DNA from: JBEKSX01 sp049516635
GTDB taxonomy: Bacteria; Bacteroidota; Ignavibacteria; Tepidaquicellales; OLB5
DNA: 14,477 nt
Reading direction: 5' to 3'
Assembly (NCBI GenBank): GCA_049516635.1
Contig: JBEKSX010000079.1
Span: 1-14,477 of the forward strand
Below the pieces are notes generated by a model that saw only the letters and a list, made by a program, of their open reading frames with translations, did no database searches and was not told the DNA's origin. Below, in pieces: positions 7,997 to 14,477 of this stretch (the first letter of the stretch is position 1; every line of letters starts with the position of its first letter). A program made the translations under genes and the position numbers.

Positions 7997-8779
7997 GTGC
8001 CCGCAGGTAAAAACATCCGCATCTTCTCATGGAACGTAAATGGAATACGTGCTATCCAAAAAAAGGGGTTTACTAAATGGGTGAAAAAGGCATCGCCTGA
8101 TATCCTGTGCCTTCAGGAGACGAAAGCTCAGGAAGAACAGCTTGATGATTCGCTCAAAAATATAGATAAATACTCGAGTATATTCTTTTCTGCTGAAAAG
8201 AAAGGTTATTCGGGAGTAGCTACATATACGCGTTTAAAACCTATTACAGTGAAGAAAGGATTGGGGAAACCTTACTTCGATAAGGAAGGGAGGGTCATTG
8301 AGACGGAATTCAAAGGATTTGCATTGTATAACGTTTATTTCCCGAATGGCGGTAGGGGTGAGCACAGGGTAAGATACAAACTTGATTTTTACGATGAACT
8401 GTTTTTTTATCTCGAGAATGTTAGGAAAAGACAGAAAAATATCATAGTCTGCGGTGATTATAACACCGCACACAAGGAAATAGACCTTGCTCGTCCAAAA
8501 GAAAACCAAACAGTCTCCGGATTTTTGCCCGAAGAGAGAGCATGGATAGATAAGATCATTAACCTGGGTTACGTAGATATTTTCCGTGAGTTTAATAATG
8601 AGCCCGGACAATACACATATTGGGACCTCTTCACGCGCGCAAGGGAAAGGAATGTGGGGTGGAGGATTGATTATTTCTTCGTCAGCAAGGAAGCCGGGAA
8701 GCTTGTAAAGAATGCCCGTATCCACGCAAATGTGATGGGCAGCGATCACTGCCCGATAGAGATTGAATTGAAGGTATAG
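7997..8779 (+). CDS. xth: Exodeoxyribonuclease III / AP endonuclease, ExoA type
   Basis: This Mg-dependent enzyme cuts DNA at abasic sites and removes 3'-blocking groups in base excision repair. The 260-residue product has the usual length and the EEP nuclease fold. Visible active-site residues are N13 (SWNVNGIRA), E41 (LCLQETK), Y114 (YNVYFPNG), D154 and N156 (CGDYNTAH), D225 (GWRIDYFFVS) and D250/H251 (SDHCPI). The segments AHKEIDLARPKENQ and RARERNVGWRIDY resemble Bacillus ExoA and the eukaryotic APE1 branch more than E. coli ExoIII. The start is GTG 7997, supported by an AGGAG just upstream. It is the last gene of the plus-strand run that begins with aconitase and converges on the glycosyltransferases. 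A role in repair of damage near iron-sulphur enzymes would be speculation. Confidence 0.95.
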   Translation: MPAGKNIRIFSWNVNGIRAIQKKGFTKWVKKASPDILCLQETKAQEEQLDDSLKNIDKYSSIFFSAEKKGYSGVATYTRLKPITVKKGLGKPYFDKEGRVIETEFKGFALYNVYFPNGGRGEHRVRYKLDFYDELFFYLENVRKRQKNIIVCGDYNTAHKEIDLARPKENQTVSGFLPEERAWIDKIINLGYVDIFREFNNEPGQYTYWDLFTRARERNVGWRIDYFFVSKEAGKLVKNARIHANVMGSDHCPIEIELKV

Positions 8780-8864
8780 ACGGGAACATTATTCTGTATT
8801 AAACAAAGAGGTTTCTACTTGTGAATTTTAATTTTTGATAAATCTTGCAGTTGTTATTATATGA

Positions 8865-10064
8865 TTAATTATTTAATAAGGAATCATAAACACCCAGCAG
8901 GTTTTTCTCGGAACATTCCCATGAATAAAAATCATCAACTCTTTTTTTACCTATTTGGCCCATTCTCTTTGCATCTTGTGGATGATCTAGTACGTATACC
9001 ATCTTTTGTAAAAAATCATTAAGGTCTGATGCATACAACCCCGATTCCAGAGCTATTTTCTGCATTTCTGGAAGCTTGAATGAAACAAATGGTTTTCCAG
9101 CTTTCATATATTCTAATATTTTTACCGGTGTAATATATTCGATCAAGCCAGTAGGCCAATCTGGTGCAATGCAAACATCAGCAATATATAGATACTCCAT
9201 CACTTTTGTTTGATCTACGATCCCTATAAATTCTATATAGTTGTTTAGTCCTAAATGTTGAACCTTTGATTTTAGATTGTTTTCAATATCACCTCCGCCT
9301 AAAAGAATAAAATGATAGTCAATGAATTTCTTTTCAAAAATTAATATTCTTGCAATCTTAATGATAAAATCTACATTGTCATTTTTTGTCATCAATCCGA
9401 TATAAAGGATGATCTTTTTGTTAAAATATTTTTCAATTAAACCGGTATTCTTTTTGGGTTGGAAGTCGCAGGAAGGACCATTATAAACAACAGTATATCT
9501 ATTTTTCTGATGTCCCCATAGTCTTTCCAGCCTTTGAAGAAGTGAATCATTGACAGTAATTACTGCATCTGCTAGCGAGACAGAAAGCTTTTCATTTAAT
9601 AAAAGTATTTTGTAGAGTAGACCCAAACCAAATTTGTTCTTAAAAGTCTCGGGAGCCAGGTCGTGCTGGTCAAAGATAAATTTAGAATTTGTTATTTTGC
9701 ATATTAATGCCATGGGCCAAAAAAAATCAGGGGGGTTTGCTACGTGAACAGATACAAAGTGTTTCTTAAAATGTTGATAAAGAAAGATTGAGTAAATAGA
9801 AATGAGAGATACAAAATATTCCTTAAAAAACCCCAACATACTTCCATCGGAAAGATAATTATTAAACCTAATCACTTCAATATCATTATATATGGTTCGC
9901 TTCTCTATGTCACTAATAGATTTTGGTGATATAACGGTGACTTTATAACCGTGATTCTTTAAGCTATAGGCTTCCTTGAATACTCTAGTATCAAAGGGAA
10001 AGGAATTATTTTGTACTATGAATAATATATTTTTATTCTTTGTCAATATTAAACTCGATACCAT
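8865..10064 (-). CDS. GT4-family glycosyltransferase (second of pair)
   Basis: The 399-residue product is a GT-B fold glycosyltransferase of family GT4, probably transferring a sugar from a nucleotide donor to a cell-surface glycan or lipid; donor and acceptor cannot be read from sequence. The N-terminal domain begins NILFIVQNNSFPFDTRVFKEA, a typical GT4 opening, and carries FDQHDLAPE (131-139). The C-terminal donor domain has YIGLM (221-225), FILLGGGD (252-259), the loop TPVKILEYMKAGKP (312-325, with E318) and FYSWE near the end. There is no signal peptide; a hydrophobic stretch at about 84-97 could touch the membrane. ATG 10064 lies 5 bases after the stop of the upstream glycosyltransferase, so the two form an operon. 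No Shine-Dalgarno is visible. The DNA is visibly more AT-rich than neighbouring genes, suggesting transfer. Confidence 0.88.
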   Translation of the reverse strand: MVSSLILTKNKNILFIVQNNSFPFDTRVFKEAYSLKNHGYKVTVISPKSISDIEKRTIYNDIEVIRFNNYLSDGSMLGFFKEYFVSLISIYSIFLYQHFKKHFVSVHVANPPDFFWPMALICKITNSKFIFDQHDLAPETFKNKFGLGLLYKILLLNEKLSVSLADAVITVNDSLLQRLERLWGHQKNRYTVVYNGPSCDFQPKKNTGLIEKYFNKKIILYIGLMTKNDNVDFIIKIARILIFEKKFIDYHFILLGGGDIENNLKSKVQHLGLNNYIEFIGIVDQTKVMEYLYIADVCIAPDWPTGLIEYITPVKILEYMKAGKPFVSFKLPEMQKIALESGLYASDLNDFLQKMVYVLDHPQDAKRMGQIGKKRVDDFYSWECSEKNLLGVYDSLLNN

Positions 10065-10069
10065 TAAAA

Positions 10070-11158
10070 TTAAAGTATTTTGAGATATAATTCTTTCAAT
10101 CTTATATAATTTAAATCCCAGTTAAAATAATTGGAAGCAACTTTGATATTATTCTTCCCGTGTTCAACAATGAGCTCACGATTATTATAATAGGTTTCTA
10201 ATGCAGACCGTAACTTAATATGATCTTTAATAGGCACAACTATTCCATTTTCTTCATGTACCCATTCTCTTATGGAAGGAATATCAGTGACAATTACAGG
10301 TTTTCCGCAGGCCATAGCTTCAAGCAATGAAAGGGATGTGCCGTCACTCAGAGCTGTTGAAATATATACATCGGAAGCATTTAGCAAAACGGGAAGCTCG
10401 GCATTAGCAACTCTTTCCATAAGCCGTATCTTTGACTCCAGATTGTTTTCAGTAATGAAGCGTTTAACATACTTTTTTAATGATCCAACCGAAACCATTA
10501 TTAACTGTATATCATTTTTGTTTTCACAAAAAAGCTTAAATCCTTCGAGCAAATCCTTTACTCCATAAACCGGTTCCAGGAACCTGTCATAGATTATTAT
10601 GAATTTGTCCGGATTAAGTTTCAGATTGCTCCTGCACGAGTTCTTATCCATTAATCGAAACTTATTCAAGTTGATACCCCACGGAAAAACTGTGATCTTT
10701 TTATCTAATACGGAGTAATCGGAAATAATTTTTTTCTTTACGAATTCCGCATCGCATTGTATATGATCTGCCTGGAGCATAACCTTCCTTACCAGTCTTT
10801 TAAAATACCAGTTTTTATCAGGTTCTGTCAGGACATCGGAACCCCAGACCATGGAAAGATGAGGATGCACATTTGCATTGGATGCGAGTATGCCAACCTG
10901 CCACACGTATCCTGTGTGGGTTATATCCGGCTTAAAGTCTTTATAGATTTGTTTGAAATGCCTTCGTTCGCTCAGGTAAGGGAATGAATGGATCAAGGGT
11001 CGTTTAGTAACTATTTTAAGTTCTTTTAAGCTCCGAATTTCGTTAATGATCTCTCTTGCGGAATAATGCAGCAGAAGGACTTCATAGTCGTCAGTTAATT
11101 TTTCCAAAAAACGATAATCATGAATTCCGCCGTTCGATGTGACATAGAGGACTTTCAA
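10070..11158 (-). CDS. GT4-family glycosyltransferase (first of pair)
   Basis: The 362-residue product is another GT4 retaining glycosyltransferase with a GT-B fold. It opens with MKVLYVTSNGG, has MVWGSDVLTEPD (103-114) in the acceptor domain and the C-terminal signature ALSDGTSLSLLEAMACGKPVI (269-289), where D272 stands in for the first Glu of the EX7E motif and E280 is the second. A donor-binding segment FLEPVYGVKDLLEGF is at 193-207. It is probably cytoplasmic or peripheral to the inner membrane and acts in surface polysaccharide or glycolipid assembly; the sugar is unknown. The start is TTG 11158: an in-frame TAA at 11176-11174 blocks anything longer, and MKVLYVT fits the family N-terminus. 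No Shine-Dalgarno is seen. It precedes its partner by 5 bases and follows leuD by 68 AT-rich bases, where a separate promoter could lie. Confidence 0.9.
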   Translation of the reverse strand: MKVLYVTSNGGIHDYRFLEKLTDDYEVLLLHYSAREIINEIRSLKELKIVTKRPLIHSFPYLSERRHFKQIYKDFKPDITHTGYVWQVGILASNANVHPHLSMVWGSDVLTEPDKNWYFKRLVRKVMLQADHIQCDAEFVKKKIISDYSVLDKKITVFPWGINLNKFRLMDKNSCRSNLKLNPDKFIIIYDRFLEPVYGVKDLLEGFKLFCENKNDIQLIMVSVGSLKKYVKRFITENNLESKIRLMERVANAELPVLLNASDVYISTALSDGTSLSLLEAMACGKPVIVTDIPSIREWVHEENGIVVPIKDHIKLRSALETYYNNRELIVEHGKNNIKVASNYFNWDLNYIRLKELYLKIL

Positions 11159-11226
11159 TTGAATAATAAATGTTTATAAGTAACAAAATTGCTTGATATA
11201 AGTGTTCCGTTCATCTGCAAATATAA

Positions 11227-11727
11227 CTAACTTTTTCCGGCTTTTTGCAATAAACGTTTGCGTGTATAGGGTATGAGACCTCCGGCATCAATAATTGATT
11301 GCCTTGCTTTCGGGAGAGGTACAACCCGGTACTCTTTACTCCTTGTCGTGTTAAGGACTTTGTCTCCCGTAATTTCAATAATATCCCCTTCCGAGGCTTC
11401 GATATCAGGGCTAATAATACAGCTCAAGCCGAGGTTTATTGCGTTTTGCAGAAAGATTCTGGCAAAACCTCTGGCTATAATGCTGAGCCCATGTCCCTTA
11501 AGTGCAGATGCAGCTTGTTCTCGCGAAGAACCGCATCCGAAGTTATTACCCGCAACGATGCAGCTATTCTCAGGTATATCATTTTTCACTACCCTTGCAT
11601 TGAACTCGGGATAATCACAAAATGCATACTGTGGTGTTTCGGAAGGCAGCACAGTTGCCATGAACCTGCCCGGATAGATTGCATCGGTCGATATATCGTT
11701 ACCGAGTTTTAATATAACTTTACTCAT
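11227..11727 (-). CDS. leuD: LeuD-like small subunit of aconitase-superfamily hydro-lyase
   Basis: This 166-residue protein is the swivelling small subunit that pairs with the large subunit encoded just upstream. It has the short form seen in archaeal-type isopropylmalate isomerase, homoaconitase and 2,3-dimethylmalate dehydratase, not the roughly 200-residue E. coli LeuD. The catalytic loop NNFGCGSSREQA (61-72) is intact, with S67/S68 and R69. The substrate loop reads YPGRFMAT (18-25). From memory, homoaconitases have YLRT and isopropylmalate isomerases YLVY at this site; FMAT is neither, so substrate is uncertain and the leuD symbol reflects homology only. The start ATG 11727 is one base after the leuC stop and is served by a strong Shine-Dalgarno inside leuC. 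It is the last gene of the dehydrogenase-lyase-hydro-lyase operon. Confidence 0.88.
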   Translation of the reverse strand: MSKVILKLGNDISTDAIYPGRFMATVLPSETPQYAFCDYPEFNARVVKNDIPENSCIVAGNNFGCGSSREQAASALKGHGLSIIARGFARIFLQNAINLGLSCIISPDIEASEGDIIEITGDKVLNTTRSKEYRVVPLPKARQSIIDAGGLIPYTRKRLLQKAGKS

Positions 11728-11728
11728 T

Positions 11729-13021
11729 TTATAATCCTCCTTTCGACGGATCGGTAATTACGCCTGTTATAGCGCTTGCAGCTGCAACTGACGGGGAGCA
11801 TAAATATACTTCTGCATTCGGATTTCCCATCCTGCCCTTGAAATTCCTATTTGTAGTTGAAAGCGAAACCTCACCATCGCCGAGTGCACCTTGATGAACA
11901 CCAAGGCAGCATCCGCATCCGGGATTCATTATGATAGCTCCAGCATTAATAAGGTCGGAAATGTATCCTTTTTGCAAAGCTTGTTTGTAAATACGCCACG
12001 AGGCAGGAAAGACAAGCATCCTCACACCCCGGGAAATGGTTCTGTTTTTCAAAATACGTGCAGCTGATTCGATGTCATCTAGCCTTCCATTGGTGCAAGA
12101 GCCTATAACGATCTGATTTATTTTTCTGCCTGCAGCATCTTTTATAGTTTTCACATTATCTACGGTATGAGGGCATGCGACCTGCGGAGTTAATTTTGAC
12201 ACATCGATCTCGATTATCCGGTCATATACGGCATCACTATCGGGTAGAACAGGTATTATCTCATCACTTACTCCGGATTCTTCTCTTAAGTATCGTATGG
12301 TTTCTTCATCTGCCGGAACGATACCCGAAGTTGCTCCCGCTTCAACGGACATATTGCAGAGAACCAGCCGTCCTGATACCGGCATTTTCTCTATTGTATC
12401 ACCATGAAATTCGATCACTTTAAAATTAGCGCCCTGAGCGGTCAGCTTACCGATCAGATACAATATGAGGTCTTTAGGTCCCGCATGTTCTGGGAAAGTA
12501 CCATTGACTATTGCCTTGATGGTCTTTGGAACTTCAACATTGAGAGCAACGCCGAGCGTCCAGACGCTTGCCATTTCTGTTGCCCCGATACCGAATGAGA
12601 AAGCACCCATAGCCCCGTGTGTGGTAGTGTGGCTATCTGTGCCGACAACCACGAAGCCCGGTCTTACGTATCCGTACTCAGGCAGTATCTGGTGGCAGAT
12701 TCCCCCCTCGTCCGACCGGATATCGTGGAATTTAGTTATATTCTGTGCTAGGACGAACTCCCTTATTTTTTTCTGATTGGTTGCAGTCTTAGCACTTTCA
12801 GCCGGTACCCTGTGGTCAAAAATGACGGCGATCTTGGAAGTATCCCATACTTTTTCTTCTATGCCTGTGTCTTTATATATTTCGCGGAATTGGTTAATTA
12901 CCAATGCTGCATTTTCATGAGACATCGCAAGATCTACAGCGGGTTCCAGAATGTCACCTGCGGTTACGGCTTTTTGTCCCGAAGCTCTTGCGAGTATCTT
13001 TTCTACTACTGTCATTCCCAT
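11729..13021 (-). CDS. leuC: LeuC-like large subunit of aconitase-superfamily hydro-lyase
   Basis: The 430-residue product is the iron-sulphur subunit of a two-chain hydro-lyase such as 3-isopropylmalate isomerase, homoaconitase or 2,3-dimethylmalate dehydratase. Its length fits the archaeal-type group, shorter than E. coli LeuC (466). Cluster ligands are C309 (IGSCTNGR), C369 and C372 in PGCGCCLG; an extra Cys (C371) replaces the usual Pro of PGCGPC. GTDSHTTTHGAMGAF is at 127-141 and STTNRNFKGRMG at 388-399. The N-terminus MGMTVVEKILA is typical, and AAAGGG (13030-13035) 8 bases upstream supports ATG 13021 over the second ATG. It overlaps no gene but is only one base from the small subunit. 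Leucine biosynthesis is the default label, but the neighbouring lyase and isocitrate-dehydrogenase-like gene make another 2-hydroxyacid substrate plausible. Confidence 0.9.
   Translation of the reverse strand: MGMTVVEKILARASGQKAVTAGDILEPAVDLAMSHENAALVINQFREIYKDTGIEEKVWDTSKIAVIFDHRVPAESAKTATNQKKIREFVLAQNITKFHDIRSDEGGICHQILPEYGYVRPGFVVVGTDSHTTTHGAMGAFSFGIGATEMASVWTLGVALNVEVPKTIKAIVNGTFPEHAGPKDLILYLIGKLTAQGANFKVIEFHGDTIEKMPVSGRLVLCNMSVEAGATSGIVPADEETIRYLREESGVSDEIIPVLPDSDAVYDRIIEIDVSKLTPQVACPHTVDNVKTIKDAAGRKINQIVIGSCTNGRLDDIESAARILKNRTISRGVRMLVFPASWRIYKQALQKGYISDLINAGAIIMNPGCGCCLGVHQGALGDGEVSLSTTNRNFKGRMGNPNAEVYLCSPSVAAASAITGVITDPSKGGL
11736..11743 (-). promoter_or_regulatory. Strong ribosome binding site of leuD-like gene
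   Basis: AAAGGAGG on the minus strand is a full Shine-Dalgarno match, 8 bases before ATG 11727. It lies within the last codons of the leuC-like gene, so the two subunits are translationally linked. Confidence 0.85.
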
Positions 13022-13029
13022 TAATGTAT

Positions 13030-13035
13030 CCCTTT
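13030..13035 (-). promoter_or_regulatory. Ribosome binding site of leuC-like gene
   Basis: AAAGGG on the minus strand lies 8 bases before ATG 13021. The alternative ATG two codons inside would be too far away, so it decides the start. Confidence 0.6.
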
Positions 13036-13060
13036 AATAATAATTCTGCAATAAATAAAA

Positions 13061-13993
13061 TTAACCTACTATCTTTTCGATATTCTGGTATTTTGTTTCA
13101 AGTTTTTGTTTGGGCAGGTATTTATCTTCCATAGCTTTATAGTCCTTCAATCCGACAAAATCAGTATATTCTTCGAAAGACGCTACCCATTGAGTTTGAC
13201 CCGGAAGTATTCCAGCGGGAGTCGCTTTCAGAGCCGTAAAAAAGTTCATCAGTGCTTTATGCGCAACCATTATAGATGCAACCGGGATTGATACTCTCCC
13301 AACACCTATCTTAGCTAGTTCCGGTATCGGGATCAGCTCTGTCTTCATTCCGCTGATGGCATCCATCAGATTTACAGAGAGAGGGCCATTAATGCTCTTT
13401 ATTGCTTTTTCTATGTCAGCTTTTGTTCTTATCCCGTCTATGAAAGCCAGGTCTGCACCTGATTCAAGATAAAGGTTGCACCTTCTGATAGCTTCATCAA
13501 GGCCATCAACGGCAAAGACATCTGTTCTAGCGTTAATGATAAAATCCTTGTCGTATAGATTCCTTACATCAGCACAAGCTTTCACTTTGCCACCCATTTC
13601 TTCCGCTGGAATAACTTCCTTACCTGCCATGTGACCACATCTTTTCGGGAATATCTGGTCTTCAATATTCATACCAGCGGTACCCATAGCTATCAATCTT
13701 TCGGTAACATAAGCAGCATTGATGGCATTTCCTCCGCCAGTATCTACATCAGCCATAACCGGTATATTTACTGACTGAACTATATTCCATGTGATATCTA
13801 GAATATCTTTCATCTGAACGAGCCCGACATCAGGTTTACCTAGTATCGAAGCTGCAACTCCATAACCTGATATTTGTATCGCCTCAAACCCGCATCTTTC
13901 TATTACTTTAGCGCTCAATGCATCATGGCATCCGGGTACGGTTAATGCACGGCGTTCCATGATTGCTTTTCTTAACACGCTGCTTTTTTTCAT
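13061..13993 (-). CDS. Isocitrate lyase/PEP mutase family C-C lyase (methylisocitrate or dimethylmalate lyase-like)
   Basis: The 310-residue product has the size of 2-methylisocitrate lyase, 2,3-dimethylmalate lyase or oxaloacetate hydrolase, well short of true isocitrate lyase (about 430). These cytoplasmic TIM-barrel enzymes cleave a 2-hydroxyacid, giving for example pyruvate plus succinate or propionate. The lyase signature KRCGH (117-121, catalytic C119) is present, which argues against a phosphonate mutase. ADVDTGGG (81-88, D82 and D84) and E111 form the Mg site; ISGYGVAAS is at 41-49 and NARTD at 154-158. The frame is open to 14032, but the proper start is ATG 13993, with AGGAGT 7 bases upstream; the longer form would overlap the dehydrogenase stop. 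It lies 35 bases after the dehydrogenase and 39 before the LeuC-like gene, in one operon. The substrate is not determined. Confidence 0.88.
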   Translation of the reverse strand: MKKSSVLRKAIMERRALTVPGCHDALSAKVIERCGFEAIQISGYGVAASILGKPDVGLVQMKDILDITWNIVQSVNIPVMADVDTGGGNAINAAYVTERLIAMGTAGMNIEDQIFPKRCGHMAGKEVIPAEEMGGKVKACADVRNLYDKDFIINARTDVFAVDGLDEAIRRCNLYLESGADLAFIDGIRTKADIEKAIKSINGPLSVNLMDAISGMKTELIPIPELAKIGVGRVSIPVASIMVAHKALMNFFTALKATPAGILPGQTQWVASFEEYTDFVGLKDYKAMEDKYLPKQKLETKYQNIEKIVG

Positions 13994-14000
13994 TATATAG

Positions 14001-14006
14001 ACTCCT
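14001..14006 (-). promoter_or_regulatory. Ribosome binding site that decides the lyase start
   Basis: AGGAGT on the minus strand is 7 bases before ATG 13993. The longer in-frame ATG at 14032 has no such site and lies inside the preceding gene, so 13993 is preferred. Confidence 0.8.
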
Positions 14007-14028
14007 GTTATTTTTTTATTAATATATT

Positions 14029-14477
14029 TCAAATTTTTTCAGCAATAGCTTTTGCCATTTCAATTGTTGTATGCCTACCTCCCATATCATAGGTTTTCAC
14101 TTTTCCCTCCTTGATGACTCCTGCAACTGCATTTTCGAGCTTAACAGCCATAGCTTTTTCCCCGAGCCAGTCTAACATCATTTTAGCAGCCAGAATGGTA
14201 GCTATAGGATTAACCTTATACAAGCCATAATATTTAGGTGCAGAGCCGTGTGTAGGTTCGAATACTGCAAGCCTCTCCCCTATGTTTCCGGAACATCCGA
14301 ATCCTAAACCGCCAACCATTTGGGCGCATAAATCTGATATTATATCGCCATATAAATTAGGTGCAACAAGAACATCATAATTGTTAGGATTTTTTAACAG
14401 CCACATAGTCATTGCGTCCACATTCGCTTCGTCGAAAATTATTTCGGGATATTCCTTGCAGACTTCCTTGGCAATAT
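14029..14477 (-). CDS. Isocitrate/isopropylmalate dehydrogenase family, C-terminal fragment (5' end outside window)
   Basis: This is the last 148 residues of a beta-decarboxylating dehydrogenase that oxidises an isocitrate-like 2-hydroxyacid to a 2-oxoacid and CO2 with NAD(P). The frame is open to the window edge; the GTG at 14421 is internal. Visible motifs are APNLYGDIISDL with metal-binding D44 and D48 (fragment numbering), SGNIGE, and FEPTHGSAPKYYGLYKVNP. K81, Y82 and V88 line up with K344, Y345 and V351 of E. coli isocitrate dehydrogenase, residues tied to NADP preference; NAD-type LeuB usually has Asp, Ile and Ala there. Y129 matches Y391, while R134 is one residue off R395. This favours an NADP-dependent isocitrate dehydrogenase-like enzyme over LeuB. 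It is the first gene seen of the operon that continues with the lyase and LeuCD-like subunits. Confidence 0.87.
   Translation of the reverse strand, partial: IAKEVCKEYPEIIFDEANVDAMTMWLLKNPNNYDVLVAPNLYGDIISDLCAQMVGGLGFGCSGNIGERLAVFEPTHGSAPKYYGLYKVNPIATILAAKMMLDWLGEKAMAVKLENAVAGVIKEGKVKTYDMGGRHTTIEMAKAIAEKI

Noticed and set aside
8234..8749. Antisense open frame of 171 codons across the AP endonuclease gene
   Set aside because: The plus-strand gene has complete active-site motifs; the antisense product has no recognisable features.
8780..8864. Possible terminator between xth and the glycosyltransferase
   Set aside because: Only a 4-base weak pairing (ACAA with TTGT) and scattered T-runs; no convincing hairpin.
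13994..14032. Longer start of the lyase at 14032
   Set aside because: ATG 13993 has AGGAGT 7 bases upstream and the family-like N-terminus; the longer form overlaps the dehydrogenase stop.
14029..14421. Dehydrogenase read as a complete short gene from GTG 14421
   Set aside because: The frame stays open with family-like sequence (KEYPEIIFDEANVDAM) up to the window end, so it is a cut gene.

Overview
This window looks like a bacterial chromosome segment of moderate GC, possibly from the Bacteroidota/Chlorobi/Ignavibacteria side of the tree. The basis is a mitochondrial-type aconitase, several genes without a clear Shine-Dalgarno sequence and AT-rich spacers. This placement is an inference of low confidence. 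There is no tRNA, rRNA, CRISPR array, insertion sequence or phage gene. Every gap between genes is shorter than about 110 bases.

Layout. Positions 1-4882 hold housekeeping genes: the 3' end of recN, cysS, a membrane-anchored protein with a PQQ-propeller-like C-terminus, comF on the minus strand, then rnhB and yraN overlapping by an ATGA. Positions 4918-8779 hold a probable plus-strand operon: a full-length aconitase, a DUF5996-like protein and an ExoA-type AP endonuclease. Positions 8865-11158 hold two adjacent minus-strand GT4 glycosyltransferases, visibly richer in A and T than their neighbours. Positions 11227-14477 hold a minus-strand operon transcribed as isocitrate-dehydrogenase-like gene (cut by the window end), isocitrate lyase/PEP mutase family lyase, LeuC-like large subunit and LeuD-like small subunit.

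The minus-strand metabolic operon is the most interesting part. All four products belong to families that act on isocitrate-like 2-hydroxyacids: a hydro-lyase split into two chains, a C-C lyase and an oxidative decarboxylase. By homology alone LeuCD would be labelled leucine biosynthesis. Three things argue against taking that label at face value: the dehydrogenase carries isocitrate-dehydrogenase-like NADP signature residues instead of the usual LeuB ones, the cluster includes a lyase, and the substrate loop of the small subunit (FMAT) differs from both loops I recall for this family. The cell also has an ordinary aconitase about 4 kb away. The cluster may therefore handle a methylisocitrate, dimethylmalate, homoisocitrate or related substrate, but sequence alone does not settle this.

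Two short spacers (339-395 and 3091-3154) carry inverted repeats that resemble dispersed intergenic repeat units. The second lies between convergent genes.
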